Shown: piece after piece, positions 45,943-56,959 of the stretch
Layout: every line of letters begins with the position of its first letter
How positions within the stretch are numbered: position 1 is the first letter of the stretch
Source of the DNA: Buddleja alternifolia
Taxonomy: Eukaryota > Streptophyta > Magnoliopsida > Lamiales > Scrophulariaceae
Assembly (NCBI GenBank): GCA_019426215.1
Contig: CM033394.1
Span: forward strand, 1 to 64,000
DNA length: 64,000 nucleotides
Direction: 5' to 3'
Notes under the pieces: generated by a model
Databases searched by the model: none
Told to the model about the DNA's origin: nothing
What the model saw: only the letters and a program-made list of their open reading frames with translations
Translations under genes and position numbers: made by a program

Positions 45943-48900
45943 GCGATTGTAATATTAATTTTATGCATAAGCCAGTTCAAATTTAATCTATTTAAAACTC
46001 TTCTCTTTATGGGTCTCGGTTGGGGTATAAGGCTAGTCGAGCTAGCTAATGCGTCTGCCGAGCTGACTCGATTGGAGCTCGTCTTCAACTCGAGCTTATT
46101 CGCGATACTGATTTAAGCTCACCTATAGTTGTTCATAAGACTAGCGGCATTTTTATTTTTATTATTTTATTATCTTTTCGTGTACAACTTTGAATACTCA
46201 AATTTCATAAACCGAATACTTAAATTTTTTATATAGAATATACTCTAGTGATACTCAAGTTACATTTTATTTTCTCCGAGTCATGCACAATAATATTAAT
46301 AATATTTTGATGAAATATATTTGTAAAAATTAATTCAATCGAAGCACATATTCATGTAACCCTCCGTTATTCCTTAAATAGTTATTTAATGTTAGGTACG
46401 GGGTTAATATTTAACTTCTCTTATTATTTATTTCAATATTCATTCTTATTGCTTTACAATGTAATCTTTGAGATTGATTTACGGTTATCGCATATTAAAA
46501 CCAAAGAGTATCTTTTGCAAATCGAATTATAAAATGGATACTCCAACCAGTGTTTAGAAAATCGGGTTGGACAGCGAACCGGAAAAATGACCTGGTCACG
46601 GGTCACCGGTTCAATTGTCGGGTCAACCGCGATCGAACCGGCGATGTCATAATTATGTCATAAATATTATTTATTTTATTAAAAATATCATAACATAGTA
46701 AAATATAATTAATATATATATATCATATATTTTGACTTATATATTTTTTAATATAAAATCAAAGCAAACTAAAAAAATAAATGGAGTGTATAAATGCAAG
46801 AGAGGCCATTGAACCCTTCATTTCTCTCTCATTACACATTACCAGCCGCCGCCAGCCTCATCTTCTTCTTCATCTCTTCACTGTTTTCATCCATTTATTT
46901 TCCTTCTAATCTTTAATTTGTTTTTTGCTTATTTACTTTCATCTCTTATGCCCATTCGAAAACCCCAACCTTCAACTAAAATTTATACATATTAGCGAGG
47001 TAATTTTCCCTGGTGGAGATGACTGTTGGGCGACGGGGTTGAGCTGCGGCGGGAGCACGACGGGGTGAAGAAGGTTTTCACCTTCTGCGGTTTTGCTTTT
47101 CTCCGTCTTTCTTCTGGTTTCTGCTTTGCTTTGCTGCGATTTAAGACTTATTAGTACAAAAAGGGCTAATTTCAAACTTTCTAAACATTGGGTTCGGTTT
47201 TAAAAGTGTTGGAATTTTGAAATTAGCCCAAGTTGGCGAAACCGCCCTGCTCACTAGTTTTAGGAGCGGTTCTGGCGGTTCACCGATCGAACCGCCTGTT
47301 CGAGCGGTTCTGGGCCAAAACCGTCGGTTTTGAGACTTGATCGGTTTTAACAGGTCCGACCGTCCGGTCTGGTCCGATTTTCACAACCTTGACTCCAACA
47401 ACTTACAATAATCTTCTTATCTATCCCGCATTCACAGACTTAGTAATTATATAAAATTTCATAAGACTTATAAGCGTTTATAAGTAAATTTTCATTGATT
47501 TAATGATGTCGATAAAGCAATATCAATCATAATAATACCAATATTAAAATCACGATAGTATGTATATTATATATTATTCATTGATACATCATATATATTT
47601 CTACAACATAAGTTGAATGCACAATTTTTCAAATTATGTCATATTTCGTAAAAAACTTGTTGATTAAGAATACATAAAATAATGTTTATCTTATCTGTTA
47701 ATGCATTTCTTATAATTGCTATCATTTTACTTCCGCAATTAAATTTTTAATTATGATATACGTTATTAACATATTTTGATAAACCAATCAAAAATAAAAA
47801 TTATAAACGATCTTATTCTATTTTTAAAAATAGAAAAGGATATGTACAGCAGTTTTATGTTCGAACTCGGGCGTAGCTCGAGCTCGAACCCGAAATTTCC
47901 ATCTAGCTCGACTCGAACTCGACTCTTTTACACCCCTTTTTGAAATACACCTGAACATGTGCGTGAATCTTGTGAGCTCACTATTAGGGTCTCCATGGAA
48001 TTTAGCCACCTACACATGCTAACTTTTCATCACAATCAACACCCAAATTTCTATAACTTCACCGACGAATTTCAATAACTATGTGTACTCGAGAATAACA
48101 AAATTAAATTGCGATATACCCGCAATAGAATTATTATGATTTCAAACCTCATAGACATATAGTGAAACACACTAATGAATTAGGTGCACGATTAAGCAAA
48201 AGATTGTTGCATATAATATGCTTTCTATATATCCGCATAACCCAGTAGAAGAATGTATCCGTCGGGTGGTGACTTCAAACGAATCTATAAATAACCAGAA
48301 ATAATATATTTTATCGAAATAAAACTAAATACCGGTTGAAAATATATACAAATCGACAACAACGTATTTTACACGTGGTTAATTTGAAATTTATGCTATG
48401 TATTTATCTAAATCTAATATTAATATTTCGTGTCATAAATAGTAAAGTCTGGCCCCATGTCTTAGTTTTCCATCTCATTTGCGAGCACCAGAATCATGTA
48501 TTTGTGACTTTAGATTTGACTAAAATCGAACATAGTCCAAAGTTTGACAAGAATGAAATTATATAAATATAGGGTCACATTCTTCGTGATAATGACCCCT
48601 ATAATGGGCGAATTAGATCGTTCCATAAGTATGAACACTCTAGCACCACATCTAAGATTTTTAAGTCGTTATGAATCAACATAACCCCATGATTTTGATG
48701 CTAAACACACCACCACAAATGCAAACAATGATTATAGTTTGACAATTTCGCATTTGCCCAGTCGTGTACGGTTCTATAATGGAAGAATTAACCCAAATCA
48801 CACACACGAAAGTCTTAGCTCCATTAAAATTTATTTTGAATCACCCCGATTCCATATATATTGAGCTCTAGTTATCGCATGCATTCGAACAATACCCAAA

Positions 48901-49917
48901 TTATGGTAATTTAGACCAAATCTAGGAATTTACCGCGATTATGACCACAGTAAATGAAGACCTAGGTTCGTGCCGTAAGCACAAACGGTCTACCTCTGAA
49001 TCTTAGCTTTCTGAATCATCTTGAATTATTGCGTTTCGATGTTTGATGCACTAGTTATGGTTAACAATGAGACATTGTTCAAAGCATGACAATTTCACAT
49101 TCGGTCGCTTGCATACGTCGTAATAGCGAAAGAAATATCTCATATTTCAATTACAAAAGTTTTAGGTCCCCCAAAATTAATCTTGAATCACCGCAATCCC
49201 ATCTATACTACCTCAATTGATGGTATAAAGTCGAAAACCACCCAAAATATGAAGATATTGTCGTCTTTTAAATTTGGGCCCGGATTGTTTGAAATTTTAA
49301 CCATAATAATGTGAGAATTGTCTATTGTCATGATTGTAATGTTTTAGCCCCGTGTCTTGGCTTCACAAATCATTTTGAATCATTGTGTTTCGACATTCGT
49401 AGCTTAAGTTATGGTCAAAAAACCAAACACTGCCCAAAAGGGCCGCACTGTACCACCATGGACCCTCCTGCATAGGATCAGCTACGAAAACCACACTGGA
49501 TCATGTGAACTGCCCATACACCGGGTGCAGGTGCACCACCCGTACCGGATTACATGCACCCAATTAAGCAAAAATTGGGGCGCTGTGAGGGAATCGATCC
49601 TGGGTGGGGTGCTAGGCATTGTATGCGTCGACCACTACCCTCACAAAGCTTTCTGGTCAATATTTCACTCAGAATCATATTTAATGAATACACCTGGGAC
49701 CTTTATTTACTCTATGTTTCGGTTGTCTAAATATTTAACTTTGTAAATGTCATTATGTTTAACACTTTTTGGGAAAAAAATAAGTAGCAAGTTCCATAAG
49801 GGTTTATATGTTCGAAATATATTTAAGATTAGATTTGTTGATTTATGTTTTAAAAACTACGCATAAATGACCACAAATGTACAAATTCCACATCATATAT
49901 AGAAGCGATAATTATTT
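45943..49917. repeat. Tandem array unit 7 with two insertions
   Basis: A full unit expanded by the hAT element at 46548-47391 and by about 190 bp of AT-rich DNA at 47466-47653 that I cannot classify. The SINE-like segment is at about 49440-49650. Confidence 0.82.
46548..47391. mobile_element. hAT-type non-autonomous transposon (844 bp)
   Basis: Ends CAGTGTTTAGAAAATCGG and, inverted, CAAGGTTGTGAAAATCGG, with a perfect 8 bp duplication ACTCCAAC on both sides (46540-46547 and 47392-47399). Subterminal blocks are rich in GAACCGG/CCGGTTC words. The centre is AT-rich with a pyrimidine-rich stretch (46820-46930) and a GC-rich piece (47015-47100). No transposase. Confidence 0.85.
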
Positions 49918-50085
49918 GTGATTGTAATATTAGTGTTATGCATAAGCCAGTTCAAATTTAATCTATTCAAAACTCTTCTCTTTGTAGGTCTCGGTTGGGT
50001 TATAAGGCGAGTCGAGCCGGTTAAAGCGTCTGTCGAGCTGACTCGACTGGAGCTCGTCTTCAACTCGAGCTTATTCGTGAATTCT
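49918..50085. repeat. Partial last unit of the tandem array
   Basis: Only the first ~165 bases of a unit, up to CTCGAGCTTATTCGTGA, before unrelated DNA and the copia fragment. Marks the right edge of the array. Confidence 0.75.
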
Positions 50086-50128
50086 TACATTAAAAAGGTC
50101 AGTGGTCACTTATAGTTGTTCAAAATGA

Positions 50129-51291
50129 TTAAAATGACCATAACTTGATAAAGTCGTAGCCCTGCACTTCTTCATCAAAACGAAGGTTCCAACTGCGAGA
50201 GGCCTGCTTAAGTCCATAACTGGACCTATTCAACTCGCAGACCTTATGAGAATCTGCACTAGATATCAAAACCTTGGGCTGTTCCATATAAATCTCCTCC
50301 TCGAGGAATCCATTCAAGAACACGGTCTTCACATTGATTTGCCAGATTTCATAATCCAGGTATGCAGCTATCGAAAGTAGAATTCTGGTGGATTTGATCA
50401 TAGCTATTGGTGAAAAGGTTTCTTCATAGTCAATGCCCTCCTTTTGACTATACCCCTTCGCCCCTGGCCTGGCCTTATAGGTATTCACCTTACCATCCAG
50501 ACCAATCTTTCTCTTGTAGACCATTTGCATCCAATGGGTACAATACCCTTGGGTGGATCGATCAGAGTCCAGACTTCGTTCGAATACATCAAATCCATTT
50601 CTACTTTCATAGCTTCATGCCATTTTGCAGAATCCATATCCATCATTGCCTGGTCATAACTAGAAGGATCGTCTTCATGGTACCCTTCTGCTACTGCATA
50701 CATTTTATGCTCTTCCTGTAGCATATAACCATATCTCTCAAGCAGTTGAGAAACTCTAGATGACCTGGGCATTGATGGTTGTTTCATTCCCGGTTTGGGT
50801 CGGGTCCCTTGAACAGTGTCTTCTAAAAGGGATTCGTTTTGTTCTTCAAGAACAATACTTTTACCAGTTCCTCCATCTCGAATGAGCTCTTCCACGAGAA
50901 AGATTGCCTGTAAGGCAATGATGATCCTTTGATCGTCATGCTGGTAGAAAAGATATCTCATGGAATCTTTGGGATATCCAACGAATCGTCCTTTCAAGGA
51001 CCTAGCCTCCAACTTCTCGGCCTTGGTCTTTTTCACATAGGAAGGATAGCCCCATATCCTTATGTGTTCCAGATTAGGCTTCTTGCCACACCATATCTGA
51101 TACGGTATGTTAGGAACAGCCTTAGAGGGACACCTGTTCAAAATGTGAGCAGCTGTAAGCAATGTATGTCCCCACAATGAAATAGGCAGATCCGAGTAGC
51201 CGAGCATGGATCGTACCATGTCCAACAAAGTTCGATCCCTTCGCTATGCTACGCCATTCAATTGTGGAGTAGCTGGAGGAGTTAGTTGTAA
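50129..51291 (-). pseudogene. Ty1/copia pol fragment: RT start and integrase C-terminal part
   Basis: The frame at 50485-51228 holds the end of the integrase core and its C-terminal region (LLDMVRSMLGYSDLPISLWG, then HILNRCPSKAV and GCKKPN-type KPNLEHIRIWG). A frameshift near 50520 leads to the RT start (50129-50530) with YKARPGAKGYSQKEGIDY, ETFSPIAMIKS, INVKTVFLNGFLEEEIYM and SYGLKQASRSWN. The RT is cut at 50129 before its YVDD box. Integrase preceding RT is the Ty1/copia order. An in-frame stop lies just upstream of 51228. Confidence 0.85.
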
Positions 51292-51800
51292 CCTATGATG
51301 CACCGACACGGACAAGGTACGACACGGACACGGGGAATGACATTTTAAAAACAATATAGGACATGACATGGCTTCGACACTGCTGTCAATTTTCTTTTAT
51401 ATATATAAATTTGTATTTTACTTGTTTATTCATAAAACTATGTATATTGCAAATAATTCTTATCAATAACAAATGCAGAATAAAAATATAAACATAAGCT
51501 AAATATAACTTAAATATGTTTTCAATCGAAAACATGATATAAAAAAAATAAATATTCCATTGTTCAAATCTGTGTCATATAAAAAGTTGGTAAATTTTTA
51601 TTAGATTTAGAAAATTAGTAAATTTTTATTTATAATTCGACCCCCCAAAGTTTTAGTATCTTATAAAAAGTGACCTGGCCGTGTCCAAATTTTTTTTATT
51701 AGGGACACGTGATACACGTGACGGAGCCGTGTCCGTGTCCGTGTCCGAATGCGCATGACACCGCCCGTGGCGATTTTTTGGAGTGTTCGTGCTTTATAGG
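51292..51800. mobile_element. MITE-like insertion in the copia integrase (509 bp)
   Basis: Ends CCTATGATGCACCGACAC and, inverted, CCTATAAAGCACGAACAC (15 of 18 match), flanked by TGTAA at 51287-51291 and 51802-51806; the target may have been longer. Just inside the ends are GGACACGG/CCGTGTCC repeats, followed by an AT-rich centre. The integrase reading frame is restored across it. No coding capacity; superfamily uncertain. Confidence 0.7.
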
Positions 51801-52392
51801 ATGTAACACTATGTCATGTTCTCTGAAGAACTGGTCAAATTCGACACTCATATACTCGCCATCTCGGTCAGACCGAAGTGCCTTAATACGATGCCCGGTT
51901 TGCTTTTCGATAAAAGTCTTGAATTCAATGAACCTTTCTTATGATTCATACTTGTACTTCATCAAATACACATAGCCATACCTAAAATGGTCATCGGTAA
52001 AAGTAATGAAGTACTAAAAACCACCGCGGGCCACATTTCCAAAAGGGCCACACACGTCTGTATGAACTAATGCTAAGACTTCAGAGGCTCTTTCAAATTT
52101 CCCTGTGAAGGGGGACTTGGTCATCTTGCCTTGGATGTAAGACTCACAAGTGGGATAGGGATCCAATCCCAACGAGTCTATGACTCCATCCTTTTCTAAC
52201 TTGTGTAGTCTATGATCCCCGACATGACCCAGTCTTAAGTGTCAGAGTTATCTTAGGTTTGTATCAAACAAACCGTGTTTTCTTGTTACAACATTGACAT
52301 TACAATTATTTTGGACATTAATATAGTATAAATCATTTATTAAAGACGCACTGCTAGCACATTCATTTTTGGTGGTCCCAAGTGGCATACGA
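51801..52392 (-). pseudogene. Ty1/copia integrase core and GAG-pre-integrase region
   Basis: Continues the fragment at 50129-51291. Read on the minus strand it shows the HLRLGHVGDHRLHKL zinc-side region, CESYIQGKMTKSPF, the first catalytic aspartate in LVHTDVCGPF and the second near LRSDRDGEYMS. Several stops interrupt it (for example near 51943 and 52014). Upstream gag and LTR are missing; different sequence begins at about 52393. Confidence 0.78.
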
Positions 52393-54060
52393 AAGGGTCT
52401 AGAAGGGAGGGGGTGTTGAATAGACCCTGAAGTCTTTTTTTATTTCAAAAATTTCGTATTAAAATCGTTTTGGACGCTTGAAATGTAGACGCTTGTCTAA
52501 GCGCTTACTTAAAGACTGTTTTGATAAAGTTAACTTAGACTTAAGATTTGAATATTATAACCAGATAGGTTTAAGTGTTCAGTTCTTTAATCAGGGTTAG
52601 CACAGCGAAATAATTTTAGAGTCTTCTCTTTTTGAGAGCTTTAGCGTCACAAGTTGTTTCTTAGTTGCTTAGCGTTTGATTGTGTTTTACTCAATCATTT
52701 TATGCAATGAGATGATAATAAGAAAATTGACTGTAAAGTAAATGACACAATATTTGTAAGGTTCGTTGGGTGATGTAATCCCAACTACGTCCTTCTTCTC
52801 CTTGATCACTTGGAGGCAATCCACTAAATTGATTCTTGAAGAATCACACAGAGACTTCTACAAAATAGGAAAACAGGAAGAGATGGATATGGATGACTTG
52901 AGCTCCTTGGTCACACAGATTTCTGCTGCAAGCCACTTCAATCCTCTCATTCTGGAAAGACGATCTCGAGCTCCTTGATCACACAGATTTCAGCTCCAAT
53001 AAAGATCTTCTCCAAGATGGCCTTGAGTTCCTTGATCACACAGACTTCAGCTCCAATAAAGACCTTTCTTCAACAAGCTTCTCTTACTCAAAAATACTGC
53101 TTGTGGAAGTCAACAATCTTTCTCACTCAGATGAAAGGTGTTGAGGGTTTATTGTAACTGGTTTGTTTGATGTTGGGAAGTTCAAACAACTTGGGATATC
53201 TCAGTAAGAATTTAGGAGATATCTGGTGACTGTCTGGAATGTATTTGAGAAGCTTGATGGATTTTAGCTATGGAGTTTGCAAGCTTTTCTCTCAAATTAT
53301 TTCAGCAAAGTTTCTCTCTTTTTTGTTTTTACTCTCTAAGGTTTTGCTGAAGGGTATTATTTATAGAGATTCTTGGGATTTGTCCGTTGGACACAATCAG
53401 GCGCGTGTCTCTCACACAGAGCTTCACATAGTCCATTTTCTGACATTCCTTAATTTCTGCTGATTCCAATTGGACAAGAGCAGGTTTGAATTCTGAAAAG
53501 CTGACAGTCTAGTCAAAAAAAGGTGGCTTGTCCACAAGTCATAATGTCTTGTTTACATTTAATGCACTTATCAAGCATTTAATGCATTTTGAATTTATTT
53601 CCCGTTGGAAATAAATGTCCGTTGGTGATTGCATTTAAGTCCTTGATAACTTAGGTTTTATCCTTCAGGTGAATTTGAAAGCTGGACGCTTGAGTCAGAC
53701 GCTTGAAGTCAGCTGAGCGCTTGAAATCAGCTGAGCGCTTGAAATCGCTGAGCGCTTGAAATCGCTGAGCGCTTGAAATCTCCGAGCGCTTGAAATCTCC
53801 TTTTAAGCGTTTGACGGACGCTTAAGACAAATCTTCATCTTCACTTGACTTCAGACACTGATCTTCAACTTCATCTCTAATAGACTCACCTAGAATTCTA
53901 TTAGCGACTCGGTATCTAATACTTAGTCTAAAATCTACAAAGATAAAAATTACAAGCCTAACAAACTAATAAACTTTCAAACGCTTACACAAGTATTCTA
54001 TGAAAGTGTAAACTTATATTCTTTTGGGGTCTAACATGAAATCCTATCCTGTCATCATCA
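52393..54060. repeat. Unclassified repeat with internal tandem repeats
   Basis: Begins abruptly at AAAGGGTCTAGAAGGGAGGG next to the copia fragment. Contains a 57 bp tandem repeat at 52897-53078 (GAGCTCCTTGATCACACAGA three times, partly diverged) and a 17-18 bp minisatellite at 53686-53800. The plus-strand frames at 52766-53463 are carried by these repeats and show no domain. I could not find LTR or inverted-repeat ends. Confidence 0.5.
53686..53800. repeat. Minisatellite, GCTGAGCGCTTGAAATC unit
   Basis: About six to seven copies of a 17-18 bp unit in direct orientation, the first and last diverged. Related single words (GACGCTTGAAAT) occur near 52475 in the same repeat. Confidence 0.85.
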
Positions 54061-56619
54061 AAACATCTAATATGAAATTTCCTAACAATTTTGCAAGAAT
54101 TTTTTACAAAGGAAAATAAATATCATTTCCTAACCAAAACAGGAATAAAAACAATATTCTTAAGCCCATTTGGTGAGGAAAAGAAAAATAGTTTTCCTTG
54201 TGTTTTCTTTTCCTTTCCTTAGCAATCTTCTTGAACCAAATAGAGTGTCAAGGAATATTATTTCTTTATACATTCCACTATTTGCTTGTAATTTGAGTTG
54301 TACACCTGTCGTTACATGTTCTTTCTATTGGGAAACATATATATAGCCTGACTAAGCACAACGAAAAATTAAAATTTTAATTTTTAGGATTTAAACATAT
54401 GAATTTTTTAGTCCTACGGGCTTATCACGTATCATGGGCTTGTGCATCTCTACACTAGTTATTTAAAACTTGAATAAAGAAGATCTCACTTTATTCGATT
54501 TTTCATAAAAATCGAAGAGTTTCTTCTTCCTAAACGTAAGCTCCCTAACTTGCTCCTCGTTTCTTGAATCAATGCCTCGTTTTTCCCTTTGACGAAGATT
54601 TTAAATTTCTCTACCAAAATTCACCCTTGCCCGAATTCTTGATTCACTTCAAAGACCCAAGTGGTTTTTCTCTAAAATTGATTCACCCGGATACCCACTT
54701 GTTTATAATTTTTAGGTGGGTTGATCTATAAACGTTTATTCTAACTCTAAGGAATAGTGTATGGATTGGGTGAAAGCAAAAATTACTTCTCTAAGTATTT
54801 TGGAAGAATTCTTAAATTTAAGATCTTGATGAATAATGAAGAACTCAAGAACACTATATGAGAGAAAGAGAGGAACGATTTTTCTATGCAAGCGGAACGA
54901 AAATTTTGGCTTCAAATGTCATACTATAATTTTTGATATCTAGTAGTCTTATTTATAGGATTAGTTTTTGCAATTCTTTCCCATGTAGAACTCGTCAACA
55001 TTAATTATTTTCCTTGTAGGAGTAGAAGACTAATTATTACCTAAGTAGAACTCTTTTACTTTAAAACAAGGTAGATTCCTATTTATTAGGAACCTTATCC
55101 TTATCTAATAGGAATCTTATTCCTATCTTTAAAAGGAATTCTTTCTCTACTAGAAGAAAATTAATTAAACTCCTTTAACTATTTTCCTCTCCTATTTTTC
55201 AACCAATGCTAAATAAAATAGTCATTTAATAATTAATCCACCATATTAGATTAATTAAATGTCTCTTCCAATTAATTAAATTCTTTCCAAACTTAATTAA
55301 ATTGATCTTATCAACTTAATTGATTCATTTATCCAACACTTGAATAAATAAAAATCTTAATTAATTAATCTAATTAATTCCTATATTAATTCAACTAGTT
55401 ACCCTTAGTTAAGAAATGGATTTATTCGAGTATTGTGTGTGACCCTTTACATTCATCAACATACTAGTAATGGATTCATGACCTTTATGATTTAATTTGG
55501 ACAGTTAAATTGTCTCAATTAATTAAACACTTTTAATTAATTATCTTATTATTTAATCTCCATTAAATATAAGATACCCATTACCCACAAATCAAAGAAA
55601 AGTTCCAAGCTACTTATCTTGAAGACCAAGATGTAGGCAATTCAAAGAGAACCTTTCCAATCACATATTCCATGCAAGTGAGATTCTTCCATCAACTAAT
55701 TTTCCAATTGAATTAAGGATCGATGAATCTTATTGGTCGAAATCCTTGTAAATTCAATCTTAATAATTCAAGTGTGTTTGACTAGTGATTAATTAATTCA
55801 AAAAACTCAATTCTTAATTAATTACTTACTTGCCTTGACCAAGGACTAACTCAGTCAAATCACTTAGAATATTATGGAAAATTCACTTGTTCATCTAGAC
55901 AAGTGATGAATACTTTATTGACAACACCAACCTCCATATTCGAGTCACTACACCCAATCATCAATCCATATATGTCTTTGTAAAATAACTGACATAGGAG
56001 TCTAAGTGCAGTGAATGAATATACAAGATTACTATGATTAGTCAAGTCAAAAAATTAATCTTGTACTACCATGATTAAGAAACTCCTAACTCAATATATA
56101 TAGAAATAATTACTATTTAAGAAGTTTTAGTCAGGGTGATCAGTGAACTTGTTCTCAACAAGCACCCGCGTGTGTGCATTTATGTCAACTACATTAATAT
56201 CTATAAAACGAGATATTCTCTAATTAAGAGTGTGCATCATAAGTGCAAGTCTATCCAAATTATCAATGTCCCATTTTAATAATTCTATGATTTGGACGAT
56301 ATTTAGAAATCACAGCCTTAGAGACTTGTTTTATGATATCCATCCAATGAGAGATCAAGTCCCATAGCTATGTGTCAATTCTAGGGACATCATTATACAA
56401 TTATAAACAATGTAAACATAAGATGAAGAAATTCCTTTTATTAATATAATGTGAAAACGAAATTATTTATTATAAGAATAAATAATGAAAACCTATCTAG
56501 GATTAGCTCGCACTATTCTAACACCTTCACTACACATAACAAGTTGACATGAAAAATAAAGATACATTAGCTATATATTATAAACATATTCCCTATTGAG
56601 TGAACATATGGTATTACTC
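54061..56619. other. AT-rich region without genes; possible degraded LTR-type repeat in minus orientation
   Basis: No reading frame with a domain. The minus strand from 56523 starts TGTTAGAATAGTGCGAGC and runs for about two kilobases in a style (long TAATTAATT-rich stretches) seen in long plant LTRs, but I could not find the other end, a TSD or a second copy here. Confidence 0.3.
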
Positions 56620-56959
56620 TGATAAGTTGGTACTTGTTCTTCAATTAGGAGTAGAAGAACCGATACTCCAGAAATAAGAGGAAGAGAGAGATAAACTAAT
56701 TTTTTATGAAAATATTCTTCTACGTTCTTCTTCAGTAGTTCCCAATATATTATAACTTGTGAATCCTCAATCCAAGGACCACAAAACTACCAGCAACTGC
56801 CTATTAACATTCAAATTTAAATCTACAAGAAACATAAATATAAAAAAAAGCTAAACACCATTTATTTACAATACATAATCCTTAGCCCAGTTAGGTTGTT
56901 GGGCTTGGCGTTTGGGCCTGTTAATGTTGACTTGTGGGCTTGAATCCTCTTGCATAACA
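56620..56959 (-). repeat. 3' LTR of element C (340 bp), overlapping the end of pol
   Basis: On the coding strand it starts TGTTATGCAAGAGG and ends AACTTATCA. The first ~94 bases encode the C-terminal residues of pol plus its stop (56866-56868). A purine run (AAAGGGAAGTG) that could serve as polypurine tract lies just before it, inside the coding region. Confidence 0.9.

Noticed and set aside
17345..50085. CRISPR-like or bacterial repeat interpretation of the tandem array
   Set aside because: Units are kilobases long, have no short direct repeat/unique spacer pattern, and lie in plant DNA.
50129..50659. Plus-strand frames over the copia fragment
   Set aside because: Antisense shadows of the integrase/RT frames, which carry the recognisable motifs.
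52766..53463. Host coding exons in the 52.8-53.5 kb region
   Set aside because: The frames are short, consist of tandem 57 bp repeats, and lack ATG context, splice logic or domains.
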